From: Lelliottia jeotgali
Lineage (GTDB): Bacteria; Pseudomonadota; Gammaproteobacteria; Enterobacterales; Enterobacteriaceae
Reading direction: 5' to 3'
Length of the DNA stretch: 64,000 nt
Assembly (NCBI GenBank): GCA_002271215.1
Contig: CP018628.1
Coordinates: forward strand, 3,596,001 to 3,660,000
Every line of letters starts with the position of its first letter. The stretch's first letter is position 1. The notes beneath the pieces are model-generated. The model made no database searches, was not told where the DNA came from, and saw nothing but the letters and a program-made list of their open reading frames with translations. Shown piece after piece: positions 56,398-64,000 of this stretch. A program made the translations under genes and the position numbers.

Positions 56398-57630
56398 TTA
56401 GTACAACAGACGCGCGCGAATCGTGCCTGGAATCGCCTTCATGCTCAGCAGCGCTTTCTCCGCCACATCGTCATCCGCTTCGATATCAATCACCACGTAG
56501 CCCATCTGCGAGTTGGTTTGCAGGTACTGCGCGGCAATGTTGACGCTCTGCTCGGCGAAAATCTGGTTAATCGCCGTCAACACGCCAGGACGGTTCTCGT
56601 GGATGTGCAGCAGACGACGACCGCCGTGCAGCGGCAGAGACACTTCCGGGAAGTTCACCGCAGACAGCGTAGAACCGTTATCGGAATATTTGCTCAGTTT
56701 GCCCGCCACTTCCAGACCGATGTTTTCCTGCGCTTCCTGAGTCGAGCCGCCAATGTGCGGCGTCAGGATCACGTTGTCGAATTCACACAGCGGAGAGGTG
56801 AACGGATCGGTGTTGGTCGCCGGCTCCGTCGGGAAGACGTCGATAGCCGCGCCCGCCAGATGCTTACTGCGCAGGGCCTCGCACAGGGCAGGAATATCTA
56901 CCACCGTACCGCGCGCGGCGTTGATCAGCAGCGAACCCGGCTTCATCAGCGCCAGCTCTTCTGCACCCATCATGTTTTTGGTAGAGGCGTTTTCTGGCAC
57001 ATGCAGGCTTACCACATCGCTCATGTTGAGCAGATCGGACAGATGCTGAACCTGGGTCGCATTACCCAGCGGCAGTTTGTTTTCGATATCGTAGAAGAAG
57101 ACGTTCATCCCGAGAGATTCCGCCAGAATACCGAGCTGCGTACCGATATGGCCGTAGCCGATGATCCCCAGCTTTTTACCGCGCGCTTCAAACGAGCCAG
57201 AGGCCAGTTTGTTCCACACGCCACGGTGGGCTTTGGCGTTGGCTTCAGGAATGCCGCGCAGCAGGAGCAGCAACTCGCCAATCACTAACTCCGCCACGGA
57301 ACGGGTGTTGGAGAACGGCGCGTTAAAGACCGGTACGCCGCGTTTGGCCGCCGCATTCAGATCCACCTGGTTGGTCCCGATGCAGAAACAACCGATCGCC
57401 ACCAGCTTCTCCGCGCAGGCAATAACGTCTTCAGTCAGATGGGTACGGGATCGCAGGCCGATAAAGTGGGCATCACGGATGGATTCTTTCAGCTGCTCTG
57501 TATCCAGCGCGCCTTTGTGGAATTCGATGTTGGTGTAACCTGCTGCACGAAGGTTATCCAGTGCTTTCTGATGCACCCCTTCGACGAGCAGAAACTTAAT
57601 CTTGTCTTTTTCCAGTGATACCTTTGCCAT
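56398..57630 (-). CDS. serA: D-3-phosphoglycerate dehydrogenase
   Basis: A 410-residue enzyme, first step of serine synthesis. NAD-binding GYGHIGTQLGILAESLG (about residue 158), the catalytic Arg in NAARGTVVDIPAL, Glu in FPTEPAT and His in LTPHIGGSTQEAQE. A C-terminal ACT domain (about 335-410) gives serine feedback inhibition. A 264-base gap separates it from the rpiA stop and holds the serA promoter. Confidence 0.97.
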   Translation of the reverse strand: MAKVSLEKDKIKFLLVEGVHQKALDNLRAAGYTNIEFHKGALDTEQLKESIRDAHFIGLRSRTHLTEDVIACAEKLVAIGCFCIGTNQVDLNAAAKRGVPVFNAPFSNTRSVAELVIGELLLLLRGIPEANAKAHRGVWNKLASGSFEARGKKLGIIGYGHIGTQLGILAESLGMNVFFYDIENKLPLGNATQVQHLSDLLNMSDVVSLHVPENASTKNMMGAEELALMKPGSLLINAARGTVVDIPALCEALRSKHLAGAAIDVFPTEPATNTDPFTSPLCEFDNVILTPHIGGSTQEAQENIGLEVAGKLSKYSDNGSTLSAVNFPEVSLPLHGGRRLLHIHENRPGVLTAINQIFAEQSVNIAAQYLQTNSQMGYVVIDIEADDDVAEKALLSMKAIPGTIRARLLY

Positions 57631-57869
57631 TTACCCGACCCTGTTTTGTCTGAACTGATGTTGTGCTGGATTTAAATCCGCTCTAGCCAACATATCAAAA
57701 AAAACTATTGCAGCAATATGAACGTTTGCGTCGGCACTCTGAAGAAAAGTCATCCAGAGCAAAATGTCAGAGGAAAATGCTGTGGTTAATCAGGAAAGCG
57801 GCAGGATCGTCAGATCAGGCGAAAAAACGTGACACAAGTCACCGAATTTGGCTTTTGAAAAATATTTAG

Positions 57870-57889
57870 CGGGGGGAGTGCTCCCCCCG
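57870..57889 (-). terminator. Terminator after rpiA
   Basis: Perfect palindrome CGGGGGGAG / CTCCCCCCG with a 2-base gap, directly after the rpiA stop; followed on the minus strand by AT-rich sequence ending TTTTTC. Confidence 0.75.
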
Positions 57890-57894
57890 TCAGA

Positions 57895-58554
57895 TCATTT
57901 TACGATGGTTTTCACGCCATCGGCGGTGCCGATCAGCGCCACATCCGCGCCACGGTTGGCGAAAAGCCCTACGGTCACGACGCCTGGGATCGCGTTAATG
58001 GCATTTTCCATTACTACCGCGTCCAGAATTTCCAGATTGTGAACGTCGAGGATCACGTTACCGTTGTCCGTCACGACGCCCTGACGGTATTCCGGGCGAC
58101 CACCCAGCTTCACCAACTGGCGAGCGACTGCGCTGCGCGCCATCGGGATCACTTCTACCGGCAGTGGGAAACTGCCCAGGATATCCACCTGTTTTGAAGA
58201 ATCCGCGATACAGATAAACTTATCCGCCACGGAAGCAATGATCTTCTCGCGCGTAAGCGCCGCGCCGCCGCCTTTGATCATCTGCATATGGCCGTTGATC
58301 TCATCGGCACCATCAACGTAAATCCCCAGACGATCCACTTCGTTCAGATCGAAGACAGTAATGCCGAGGCTTTTGAGCTTTTCCGTGGAGGCATCAGAGC
58401 TGGATACCGCGCCCTCGATCTGCCCTTTCATCGTACCGAGCGCATCAATAAAGTGTGCGGCGGTCGAGCCAGTCCCTACACCAACAATAGTGCCGGGTTG
58501 TACGTACTGGAGAGCGGCCCATCCTACTGCTTTTTTCAGTTCATCCTGCGTCAT
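57895..58554 (-). CDS. rpiA: Ribose-5-phosphate isomerase A
   Basis: A 219-residue isomerase of the pentose-phosphate pathway. Motifs: [16 protein letters not shown] (about 25-40), VDGADEIN (about 80-87) and [12 protein letters not shown] with the catalytic Glu. ATG 58554 matches E. coli; the 12-codon longer frame was rejected. Divergent from argP with 188 bases between. Confidence 0.96.
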   Translation of the reverse strand: MTQDELKKAVGWAALQYVQPGTIVGVGTGSTAAHFIDALGTMKGQIEGAVSSSDASTEKLKSLGITVFDLNEVDRLGIYVDGADEINGHMQMIKGGGAALTREKIIASVADKFICIADSSKQVDILGSFPLPVEVIPMARSAVARQLVKLGGRPEYRQGVVTDNGNVILDVHNLEILDAVVMENAINAIPGVVTVGLFANRGADVALIGTADGVKTIVK

Positions 58555-58742
58555 GATCTTTTGCCTGTGGTGTGAAAACTCAGGGCGCATTATAGAACAT
58601 GCGGGCGGGGAATGTCCCTGTGACCGGTGTCACATTAACGAGCAAAGCCCTGACAGATCCGATGTGGTCGGATTTGGTCTGTCACAAAGGTAAATTTGTG
58701 TCATAGTGCAGAATCAGCAAAATTCAGGAGCACCACCCCGCA

Positions 58743-59636
58743 ATGAAACGTCCGGACTACAGAACACTACAGGCGCTTGATGCCGTCATTCGTGAACGAG
58801 GTTTTGAGCGCGCGGCGCAAAAGCTGTGCATCACTCAATCCGCCGTGTCACAGCGAATCAAACAGCTTGAAAATATGTTCGGACAACCGCTGCTGGTACG
58901 TACGGTTCCGCCACGTCCGACGGAGCAAGGGCAGAAGCTGCTCGCCCTGCTGCGTCAGGTTGAGCTGCTGGAAGAGGAGTGGCTGGGCGATGAACAGACT
59001 GGCTCCACACCATTGCTGCTGTCGCTGGCGGTGAACGCCGACAGTCTGGCAACCTGGCTGCTGCCTGCTCTTTCCACTGTTCTGGCTGACTCACCGATTC
59101 GCCTCAACTTGCAGGTGGAAGATGAAACCCGCACTCAGGAGCGTCTGCGTCGCGGCGAAGTTGTGGGTGCCGTCAGTATCCAGCCGCAGGCGCTGCCAAG
59201 CTGTCTGGTCGATCAACTGGGTGCGCTCGATTATCTGTTCGTTGGCTCAAAAGAGTTCGCCGACAAGTATTTCCCGAATGGTGTCACCCGCGCCGCGCTG
59301 CTGAAAGCGCCCGCGGTGGCGTTCGACCATCTCGACGACATGCACCAGGCATTTTTACAGCAGAACTTCGACCTGCCGCCGGGCAGCGTGCCGTGTCATA
59401 TCGTGAACTCGTCGGAAGCCTTCGTGCAGCTGGCGCGTCAGGGAACCACCTGCTGCATGATTCCGCATTTGCAGATTGAGAAAGAGTTGAAGAGCGGTGA
59501 GCTTATCGACTTAACGCCGGGGCTGTATCAGCGTCGGATGTTATACTGGCACCGATTTGCGCCGGAAAGCCGCATGATGCGCAACGTCACCGATGCACTG
59601 CTGGCTTACGGCCATAAGGTGTTGAGGCAGGATTAA
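58743..59636 (+). CDS. argP: ArgP (IciA), LysR-type regulator of argO
   Basis: A 297-residue LysR-family regulator with N-terminal HTH ([20 protein letters not shown], residues about 20-39). It activates argO with arginine and is held inactive on the promoter by lysine in E. coli. The neighbouring yggE and argO are on the opposite strand. Sequence nearly identical to E. coli ArgP as remembered. Confidence 0.96.
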   Translation: MKRPDYRTLQALDAVIRERGFERAAQKLCITQSAVSQRIKQLENMFGQPLLVRTVPPRPTEQGQKLLALLRQVELLEEEWLGDEQTGSTPLLLSLAVNADSLATWLLPALSTVLADSPIRLNLQVEDETRTQERLRRGEVVGAVSIQPQALPSCLVDQLGALDYLFVGSKEFADKYFPNGVTRAALLKAPAVAFDHLDDMHQAFLQQNFDLPPGSVPCHIVNSSEAFVQLARQGTTCCMIPHLQIEKELKSGELIDLTPGLYQRRMLYWHRFAPESRMMRNVTDALLAYGHKVLRQD

Positions 59637-59663
59637 AAAAAGCCGGGTTTCCCCGGCTTTTTC
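59634..59663. terminator. Bidirectional terminator argP/yggE
   Basis: Stem AGCCGGG / CCCGGCT, loop TTTC, with an A run on the left and a T run on the right. Confidence 0.92.
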
Positions 59664-59664
59664 A

Positions 59665-60408
59665 TTATTGTTGTGCAGGTGCTGGTGCCGTTTGCTGGCC
59701 CTGTGCAGGCTCAAGCTGGAACACCACATCAACCTGATCGTCGAACTGAATGGTCGGCTGCTCGTAGGTTTCCTGTGCGGAAGCCGGTGCAGCATCCGCC
59801 TTCATCATACGAACCATCGGGCTTGGCTGATAGTTAGAGACGTGGTAGCGCACGCTATACACTGGGCCAAGCTTCGATTTGAAGCCAGATGCCAGTTGCT
59901 CAGCCTGACGCACGGCATCGTCAATCGCCGCTTTACGCGCTTCGTCTTTGTATTTCTCTGGTTGCGCAACGCCCAGCGAGACGGAACGGATTTCGTTCAG
60001 CCCCGCTTTCAGCGCGCCATCTAACAGCGAGTTCAGCTTGTCCAGCTGACGCACCGTGACTTCAACGGTACGCACCGCGCGGTAACCTTTCAGAATACTT
60101 TTGCCATTCTGATAGTCGTAATCCGGCTGAGTGCGCAGATTCGCGGAGTTAATGTCCTTTTTCGCAACGCCGTTCTGCTCAAGGAAAGAGAGATATTGCG
60201 CAACGCGATCGTCAGCCTGTTTCTTAGCTGACGCCGCATCTTTTGCCGCGACGTTCACTTCAATCGCCAGCGTTGCAACATCGGGAACCGCATCCACGCT
60301 TGCGGTACCGGAAGTGACAATGTGCGGACCATTTGGCAATTCGTTTGCCTGTACCGACACTGCGCTTAAACCTACTAATGCCGCCAGGGCCATCACTTTA
60401 AACTTCAC
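59665..60408 (-). CDS. yggE: YggE, periplasmic SIMPL-domain protein
   Basis: A 247-residue SIMPL (DUF541) protein with signal peptide KFKVMALAALVGLSAVSVQA. The start is GTG at 60408 with GGAGG seven bases upstream and agrees with the E. coli N-terminus; the ATG-led longer frame was rejected. Reported to reduce oxidative stress; mechanism not known. C-terminus is Pro/Ala/Gln rich. Confidence 0.92.
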   Translation of the reverse strand: MKFKVMALAALVGLSAVSVQANELPNGPHIVTSGTASVDAVPDVATLAIEVNVAAKDAASAKKQADDRVAQYLSFLEQNGVAKKDINSANLRTQPDYDYQNGKSILKGYRAVRTVEVTVRQLDKLNSLLDGALKAGLNEIRSVSLGVAQPEKYKDEARKAAIDDAVRQAEQLASGFKSKLGPVYSVRYHVSNYQPSPMVRMMKADAAPASAQETYEQPTIQFDDQVDVVFQLEPAQGQQTAPAPAQQ

Positions 60409-60496
60409 TGTTATTCCTCCATGTTGCGAAGTGCCCACCGAAGGGCGCATGCCAGCAAGCTTAGCGCGTCTGTTTCAGTTGTCCATAAGACAACGC

Positions 60497-61132
60497 TTAG
60501 TTGAACAATACCTGCACGTGATTAATCCCCTCTTTCGCCAGCTGGGAGGCGATAATCCACATCACCACACCGACCAGAGTATTAATGATTCGCTGTGCTT
60601 TGGCAGTACGTAAACGCGGAGCGAGCCAGGCGGCCAGGATCGCCAGACCGAAGAACCACAGGAAAGACGCGCTTACCGTTCCCAGAGCAAACCAGCGTTT
60701 GGGTTCAACATCGAGTTGACCGCCGAGGCTGCCCAGCACCACAAAAGTATCCAGGTAGACGTGCGGATTAAGCCAGGTCACCGCCAGCATGGTGGCAATA
60801 ATCTTCCAGCGCCCCTGCTTCATCACTTCGGCGCTGGCCAGTTCGAGATTACTGCTCATGGCAGTTTTCAGTGCGCCGAAACCGTACCACAGCAGGAATG
60901 CCACTCCGCCCCAGGTCACCAGCGCCAGCAGCCACGGAGACTGCATCAGCAGTGCGCTGCCGCCAAAAATCCCGGCGCAAATCAGCACTAAATCGCTGAC
61001 GGCGCAGAGCATCGCAATCATTAAATGATATTGACGGCGAATCCCCTGGTTCATGACGAATGCATTCTGAGGACCGAGCGGAAGGATCATGGCTGCGCCA
61101 AGCACAAGACCTTGAAAATAATAAGATAACAT
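60497..61132 (-). CDS. argO: ArgO, arginine exporter
   Basis: A 211-residue LysE-family exporter with about six hydrophobic segments. [19 protein letters not shown] (about residues 18-36) and [19 protein letters not shown] are the LysE/ArgO signatures. It exports arginine and canavanine under ArgP control. ATG 61132 matches the E. coli start; five extra codons were rejected. Divergent from the dctP-like gene. Confidence 0.95.
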   Translation of the reverse strand: MLSYYFQGLVLGAAMILPLGPQNAFVMNQGIRRQYHLMIAMLCAVSDLVLICAGIFGGSALLMQSPWLLALVTWGGVAFLLWYGFGALKTAMSSNLELASAEVMKQGRWKIIATMLAVTWLNPHVYLDTFVVLGSLGGQLDVEPKRWFALGTVSASFLWFFGLAILAAWLAPRLRTAKAQRIINTLVGVVMWIIASQLAKEGINHVQVLFN

Positions 61133-61316
61133 GGAAAATAATCTCACAGGATTGTCGTTACGGCAGACTATACTGCGAGATCTTCATTAGAGGAAATTGA
61201 TAATTTTAATCCCTAATAAGTATGGCTAATAGTAGTGGATTGGGATTACGACAAACGTTTTCATTGCGGATTTAGCGTATGCTGGAGGTACCAGCAACCG
61301 TACCAAAGGAATGGAT

Positions 61317-62366
61317 ATGAAGCATAACGCGAAGGCTTTACTCTTCTGTGCCGGATGGGTCGTTGCCAGTGTGTGGGCCGCCACCGCCAGCGCGACCACA
61401 ACGTTGCGCTATACGGATCATGAACCGTACGGAAACATGCGCACCCGGCTCATCAAAGAGACCTTTTTTAGAGCGATTGAGACCGAATCGATCGGCCGCC
61501 TGAAAATCGAGGCGCACTGGAACGGCGAGCTCTCCACCAGCTATGACGCCTTAAAAACGATTAGCCGGGGCGATGTCGCGGATATCGGGATTGTAGTTCC
61601 CGAATACACGCCAGACCTGCTCCCGCGACACCAGATTTTCAAGAGCTTCCCTCTCGGGCCCGCCAGCGGTAATGCGCAGGTGGCGACGTTTCGGCGCATT
61701 TTCAGTGAGTATCGCCAGTTCGACAACGAGCTGGAAAAAAATAACCTCGTTAACCTGCAATTTTTCCTCGGCTATCCGGTCGGTTTTTTTACCACCCAAC
61801 CCAACGTCAAACTGGATCAGCTGAACGGCAGCAAATGGCGAACTGCCAGCTTTTGGCATCAGTCATTTTTACGCAACGCGGGTGGCGTGCCGGTGAGTAT
61901 GCCGTGGAATGACAAAATCACCGACGCGCTGGCGGACGGGCAACTTGATGGCCTGATGGTTAACCTCGACAGCGGGCACGATATTCATGCCGAGCGTGCA
62001 GCTCCGCATATTCAGCTCTCCCCTTCCCTGTGGCTCGGGCACGTTTATCTTCTGGTGATGAATAAAACGGTGTGGGATGGTCTCGACGTGAAGGATCGCG
62101 GTGCCATCAAACGGGCAGCCGCCGCGACGCAAAGACGTCTCGGGGCAGCGCAAGACGCAAATCTGCTTGAGATGGTAAACCAGATGAAAAAAGATGGCGC
62201 ATCCATTCACTACCTGACGAATCAGGAGCTAGAAGCCTGGCAAACCGCCACCGGATATCAGCAGGTGCAGGCCGAATGGGTGGCTCAGCAGGAAAGCAAA
62301 GGGATAACGGATGCTGGCCTGCTGATGAAGGGTGTCAGCACCATTGTTAACGACGTCATAAGATAA
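61317..62366 (+). CDS. Orphan TRAP-type (DctP) substrate-binding protein
   Basis: A 349-residue periplasmic binding protein of the DctP family. Signal peptide HNAKALLFCAGWVVASVWA with cleavage near ATASA-TTTLRY. The family Arg that binds the carboxylate is expected in KWRTASFWHQSFL, and DGQLDGLMVNLDSGHD resembles the DctP hinge block. No DctQ or DctM membrane subunits are nearby, so its transporter must lie elsewhere or it serves as a sensor. ATG 61317 is preferred since AAAGGA lies 6 bases before it. It is not in this place in E. coli. Confidence 0.8.
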   Translation: MKHNAKALLFCAGWVVASVWAATASATTTLRYTDHEPYGNMRTRLIKETFFRAIETESIGRLKIEAHWNGELSTSYDALKTISRGDVADIGIVVPEYTPDLLPRHQIFKSFPLGPASGNAQVATFRRIFSEYRQFDNELEKNNLVNLQFFLGYPVGFFTTQPNVKLDQLNGSKWRTASFWHQSFLRNAGGVPVSMPWNDKITDALADGQLDGLMVNLDSGHDIHAERAAPHIQLSPSLWLGHVYLLVMNKTVWDGLDVKDRGAIKRAAAATQRRLGAAQDANLLEMVNQMKKDGASIHYLTNQELEAWQTATGYQQVQAEWVAQQESKGITDAGLLMKGVSTIVNDVIR

Positions 62367-62405
62367 AAAAACGCCCGCCGGGTTCTCCCAGCGGGCGTTG
62401 TCTTT
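62364..62405. terminator. Bidirectional terminator dctP-like/mscS
   Basis: Stem AACGCCCGC / GCGGGCGTT with a 12-base loop; an A run on the left supplies the U tract for mscS. Confidence 0.88.
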
Positions 62406-62415
62406 CCGGGCGGAT

Positions 62416-63276
62416 TTACTCGCTCGCGTTTTCTTTCACACGCTTGAAGTTCACGTCCATCTGCGGATACGGGAAGCTGATACCGTTGGCATCAAACTCA
62501 CGTTTGATACGCTCCAGCACGTCCCAGTAAACGTTCTGCAGGTCACCGCTTTTGCTCCAGATGCGCACCACGAAATTGATCGACGACGCCCCCAGCTCAT
62601 TCAGACGCACGGTCATTTCGCGGTCTTTGATGATGCGCTCATCCGACTCAATGATGCGGGTGAGCAGCGCTTTAACCTGATCAATATCAGAATCGTATGC
62701 GACGCTAATCAACAGTTCGTTGCGACGTACCGGCTCGCGGGAGAAGTTAATAATATTCCCGGCGATAATTTTCCCGTTTGGCACCACCACAATACGGCCA
62801 TCAACGGTGCGCAGGGTGGTGGAGAAAATCTGCACCTGCAGTACGGTCCCGGCAATGCCACCTAAATCAACATATTCACCGGAGCGGAACGGGCGGAAAG
62901 TCACCAGCAGCACGCCTGCCGCCAGGTTTGAGAGAGAACCCTGCAGGGCCAGACCGATAGCCAGACCGGCAGCACCGAGTACCGCGATGACGGAAGCCGT
63001 CTGCACCCCGACGCGCCCCAGCGCAGCAATAAGCGTAAAGGCAATAATGCCGTAGCGCACCAGCGCAGAGAGGAAATCGGCTACCGTGGCGTCAATCTGA
63101 CGCGCACGCATCACGCGGTTGATCGCATTGGACACCACGCGTGCCACGATCATCCCGACGATAATAATCGCAATTGCTGCCACGATGTTTACCGCATAAC
63201 TCAGCAGTAGCGCCTGGTTGCGCACCAGCCAGGTGCCTGCGTTATTAATGCCATCTACTACACCGAGATCATCCAT
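62416..63276 (-). CDS. mscS: Small-conductance mechanosensitive channel MscS
   Basis: A 286-residue heptameric inner-membrane channel that opens under osmotic downshock. Three transmembrane segments; the pore-lining TM3 shows the Gly/Ala pattern [20 protein letters not shown] (about residues 101-120), followed by the beta domain ([11 protein letters not shown]) and vestibule. Sequence very close to E. coli. Confidence 0.96.
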   Translation of the reverse strand: MDDLGVVDGINNAGTWLVRNQALLLSYAVNIVAAIAIIIVGMIVARVVSNAINRVMRARQIDATVADFLSALVRYGIIAFTLIAALGRVGVQTASVIAVLGAAGLAIGLALQGSLSNLAAGVLLVTFRPFRSGEYVDLGGIAGTVLQVQIFSTTLRTVDGRIVVVPNGKIIAGNIINFSREPVRRNELLISVAYDSDIDQVKALLTRIIESDERIIKDREMTVRLNELGASSINFVVRIWSKSGDLQNVYWDVLERIKREFDANGISFPYPQMDVNFKRVKENASE

Positions 63277-63412
63277 TCATTCTTCCTTTTCTAATCCAGA
63301 CAAAAAAATCCATCTCACTTGGGAGACAGGCAGGTTAGTAAAGGGTAAACAAAAAGCGCGGATTATGCCAAACAGATCACAAAATCCGCCAATGCAGCCC
63401 GTTGAAAAGGCA

Positions 63413-63441
63413 TAAAAAAAGGCCCGCAAATGCGGACCTCT
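63413..63441 (-). terminator. Terminator after fbaA
   Basis: Stem AGGCCCGC / GCGGACCT with one mismatch and loop AAAT; the minus strand ends in seven T. Confidence 0.75.
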
Positions 63442-63463
63442 TTAGCGCTAAAAGCAGCTCAAA

Positions 63464-64000
63464 TTACAGAACGTCAACCGCGTTCAGTTCTTTGAATGCC
63501 TGCTCCAGACGGGTGATCATAGAGGTCTGGGCAGAACGCAGCCATACGCGTGGATCGTAGTATTTCTTGTTCGGCTGGTCTTCGCCTTTCGGGTTGCCCA
63601 GCTGACCTTGCAGGTAAGCTTCGTTGGTTTTGTAGTACTGCAGGATGCCGTCCCAGGTTGCCCATTGGGTATCGGTATCGATGTTCATTTTAACTACACC
63701 GTAGCTTACGGAGTCTTTGATTTCCTGAGCAGAAGAACCGGAACCGCCGTGGAAGACGAAGTTCAGGCTGTTGTGCGGCAGGTTGTGTTTCTTAGAAACG
63801 TATTCCTGAGAATCGCGCAGGATAGTCGGAGTCAGAACCACGTTACCTGGCTTGTAAACGCCGTGTACGTTACCGAAAGATGCCGCGATGGTGAAACGTG
63901 GGCTGATTTTGCTCAGCTCGGTGTACGCGTAATCAACGTCTTCTGGCTGGGTGTACAGTGCAGAAGCGTCCATGTGGCTGTTGTCCACGCCGTCTTCTTC
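63464..64000 (-). CDS. fbaA: Class II fructose-bisphosphate aldolase (3' part)
   Basis: The last 178 residues of a protein normally about 359 long; the frame stays open to the window edge (EEDGVDNSHMD...). Features are the zinc His and phosphate loop segments FGNVHGVYKPG, NFVFHGGSGSSAQEI and VVKMNIDTDTQWA of class II aldolases. Glycolytic cleavage of fructose 1,6-bisphosphate. Lies after mscS as in E. coli. Confidence 0.96.
   Translation of the reverse strand, partial: EEDGVDNSHMDASALYTQPEDVDYAYTELSKISPRFTIAASFGNVHGVYKPGNVVLTPTILRDSQEYVSKKHNLPHNSLNFVFHGGSGSSAQEIKDSVSYGVVKMNIDTDTQWATWDGILQYYKTNEAYLQGQLGNPKGEDQPNKKYYDPRVWLRSAQTSMITRLEQAFKELNAVDVL

Overview
The window is an enterobacterial chromosome segment. 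Its backbone follows the Escherichia coli order lysR-ygeA-araE-kduD-kduI-yqeF-yqeG, then glyU-ygeR(actS)-idi-lysS-prfB-recJ-dsbC-xerD-fldB-ygfX-sdhE-ygfZ-yqfA-yqfB-bglA-ygfF-gcvPHT-ubiI-ubiH-pepP-ygfB-zapA-ssrS-fau-serA-rpiA-argP-yggE-argO-mscS-fbaA. Protein similarity recalled from E. coli is very high, but the inserted genes and the two families of palindromic repeats point to a relative in the Enterobacter/Lelliottia/Leclercia/Kluyvera group. The species cannot be fixed from sequence reading alone.

Region 1 (1-16.3 kb) is a pectin-oligomer utilisation locus laid over the lysR-araE-kduID backbone. It holds kdgF, the ABC importer togMNAB, two oligogalacturonide lyase genes (ogl), kduI, kduD and the outer-membrane porin kdgM. 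At least six KdgR-like operators precede kdgF, togM, kduI/ogl and kdgM, so the locus reads as one regulon: KdgM brings in oligogalacturonides, TogMNAB imports them, Ogl cleaves dimers, and KdgF, KduI and KduD convert the unsaturated product towards 2-keto-3-deoxygluconate. No pectate lyase is present here. The first ogl copy has an in-frame amber codon 12 codons before its ancestral end. An IS481-family element sits in the loop of a palindromic repeat between ogl and araE. A fepE-like O-antigen length regulator is also present.

Region 2 (16.6-30.8 kb) is the accessory zone between yqeF and tRNA-Gly(CCC), the site that carries the ETT2 island in E. coli. It contains a thiolase, a LysR regulator divergent from a PACE-type efflux gene, yqeG, and a four-gene minus-strand operon: ChaN-like lipoprotein, private TonB, exported oligopeptidase B and TonB-dependent receptor. 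That operon lies downstream of a strong Fur-like palindrome. After it come a GNAT/Lrp/LysE-exporter group, yjdJ-yjdI, and two unrecognised secreted proteins next to the tRNA. The receptor/TonB/protease/haem-lipoprotein operon is the best candidate for an under-described system. Its logic resembles the Fus ferredoxin-import system of Pectobacterium but uses an S9 peptidase.

Region 3 (30.9-64 kb) is housekeeping: glyU, amidase activator actS, idi, lysS-prfB (with the programmed +1 frameshift), recJ-dsbC-xerD, fldB, sdhE-ygfX, ygfZ, an RpiR-family regulator beside bglA, the glycine cleavage operon, the ubiI-ubiH-pepP-ygfB operon, zapA-6S RNA-fau, serA, rpiA, argP/argO, an orphan TRAP-type binding protein, mscS and the 3' part of fbaA. 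Several start codons were moved from the longest reading frame to sites with a ribosome-binding sequence, and non-ATG starts are noted where seen.
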